A stretch of DNA of 64,000 nucleotides, from the NCBI RefSeq assembly GCF_003182135.1, contig NZ_QGTL01000008.1, positions 186,001-250,000 on the forward strand. The letters are read 5' to 3'. Origin of the DNA: Nocardia neocaledoniensis (GTDB lineage: Bacteria > Actinomycetota > Actinomycetes > Mycobacteriales > Mycobacteriaceae). Below, one piece after another: positions 63,433 through 64,000 of this stretch. A program made the translations under genes and the position numbers. How positions within the stretch are numbered: the stretch's first letter is position 1; each line of letters opens with the position of its first letter. The notes beneath the pieces were generated by a model. It was not told where the DNA came from, did not search any database, and saw nothing but the letters and a program-made list of their open reading frames with translations.

Positions 63433-64000
63433 GTGACGACGATGTCTGCGCCCACCACCCCTGACGTCGATCCTGTAGTCGCCGAGGCTCAGGCGTACGC
63501 CGAGAAGTTGCTGATGCTGTCCGAGGCGTCGGTCAACCGTCACTTCGACCCGTTCGAGGACATCGACTGGGACAACCCGGACTTCGACCCGAACCACAAG
63601 CCGGAGCGCTGGGTCCTGGTCACCTCGGCGGACCCCATCGGTCGCCACCCCTGGTACCAGGCGCTGCCGCTCGACAAGAAGATCGAGATCGGCAAGGTCC
63701 GCCAGGCCAATGTCGCCAAGGTCGGCCTGCAGTTCGAGGCCATCCTGATCATCGGCATGATGCAGCACATCTTCAACCTGAAGAACAACGACCCGGAGTT
63801 CCGGTACTGCTCGCACGAGATGATCGAAGAGCACAACCACACTCTGATGTTCCAGGAGATGGTGAACCGCGTCGCCGACGTGCCGGGCATGAACCCGCTC
63901 GTGCGTCAGCTGCGCCACCTGGCCGCCCCGGCGGGCGCGCTGTTCCCCAACTTCTTCTTCATGGCCGTGCTCGCCGGCGAGGAGCCGATCGACCACATCC
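63433..64000 (+). CDS. AurF-type diiron oxygenase, 3' end missing
   Basis: The first 189 codons of a ferritin-like diiron oxygenase, resembling p-aminobenzoate N-oxygenase AurF and related proteins. Likely iron ligands are the Glu in GLQFEAIL, Glu and His in MIEEHNHTLMFQEM, and the Glu in LAGEEPIDHI at the window end. Such enzymes oxidise amines or lipids using O2; the substrate here is unknown. GTG 63433 follows GAGGAGAGG closely; ATG 63442 is in frame. The gene runs out of the window. Confidence 0.78.
   Translation, partial: MTTMSAPTTPDVDPVVAEAQAYAEKLLMLSEASVNRHFDPFEDIDWDNPDFDPNHKPERWVLVTSADPIGRHPWYQALPLDKKIEIGKVRQANVAKVGLQFEAILIIGMMQHIFNLKNNDPEFRYCSHEMIEEHNHTLMFQEMVNRVADVPGMNPLVRQLRHLAAPAGALFPNFFFMAVLAGEEPIDHI

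Overview
The window is about 70% GC, densely coded and read mostly on the plus strand. It comes from a Mycobacteriales chromosome, most likely Nocardia or a close relative. The main evidence is gene order, compared from memory with Mycobacterium tuberculosis: obg-proB, rbsK, proA, a MoxR ATPase with a VWA protein (Rv2426c/Rv2425c-like), nadD-rsfS-gpgP-octT-degV, comEA-comEC-holA-rpsT, the Rv2411c/Rv2410c/Rv2409c trio, a MazF-fold protein, lepA, a GH15 trehalase, and the sulfate transporter subI-cysT-cysW-cysA. An EspG-type chaperone with PE/PPE-like partners, an MmpL transporter and methylglucose-lipopolysaccharide genes also point to a mycolate-type actinomycete.

Region 1 (1-22,053) is an accessory-rich stretch between proB and proA. 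It holds a methyltransferase, a 42-bp tandem repeat array, an orphan type VII secretion trio (EspG, PE-like, PPE-like), a small ABM-like protein, a lipoprotein, a very large LuxR-type ATPase regulator, a 2-hydroxyacid dehydrogenase, a stand-alone LigD-type polymerase, an MmpL pump with a promoter palindrome, a secreted protein, an O-methyltransferase, a RecQ helicase with a phosphoribosyltransferase-like tail, a four-helix membrane protein, the RNA ligase RtcB, a divergent LAGLIDADG endonuclease-like gene, and ribokinase.

Region 2 (22,218-48,915) is the conserved backbone: proline synthesis (proA), the MoxR/VWA pair, a tightly coupled nadD-rsfS-gpgP-octT-degV block (NAD synthesis, ribosome silencing, lipopolysaccharide precursor metabolism), a LexA-type repressor, DNA-uptake genes comEA and comEC, the replication subunit holA, an LCP cell-wall ligase, ribosomal protein S20, the ATP-grasp/alpha-E/transglutaminase trio, an aquaporin, a MazF-fold protein and lepA. 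ComEC carries a remarkable low-complexity insertion built from 6-residue and 22-residue tandem repeats.

Region 3 (48,917-64,000) holds a PrrA/PrrB-like two-component system, a small secreted protein, a Pro/Gly-rich protein followed by a dynamin-like GTPase, the GH15 trehalase, two tiny membrane proteins (one of only 25 residues), an M48 metalloprotease, a putative leaderless cysteine-sensing leader peptide, the sulfate ABC importer, and the start of an AurF-type diiron oxygenase that runs off the window end.

No tRNA, rRNA, CRISPR array, prophage or intact insertion sequence was seen. All family assignments come from reading motifs and remembered gene order; no database search was run.
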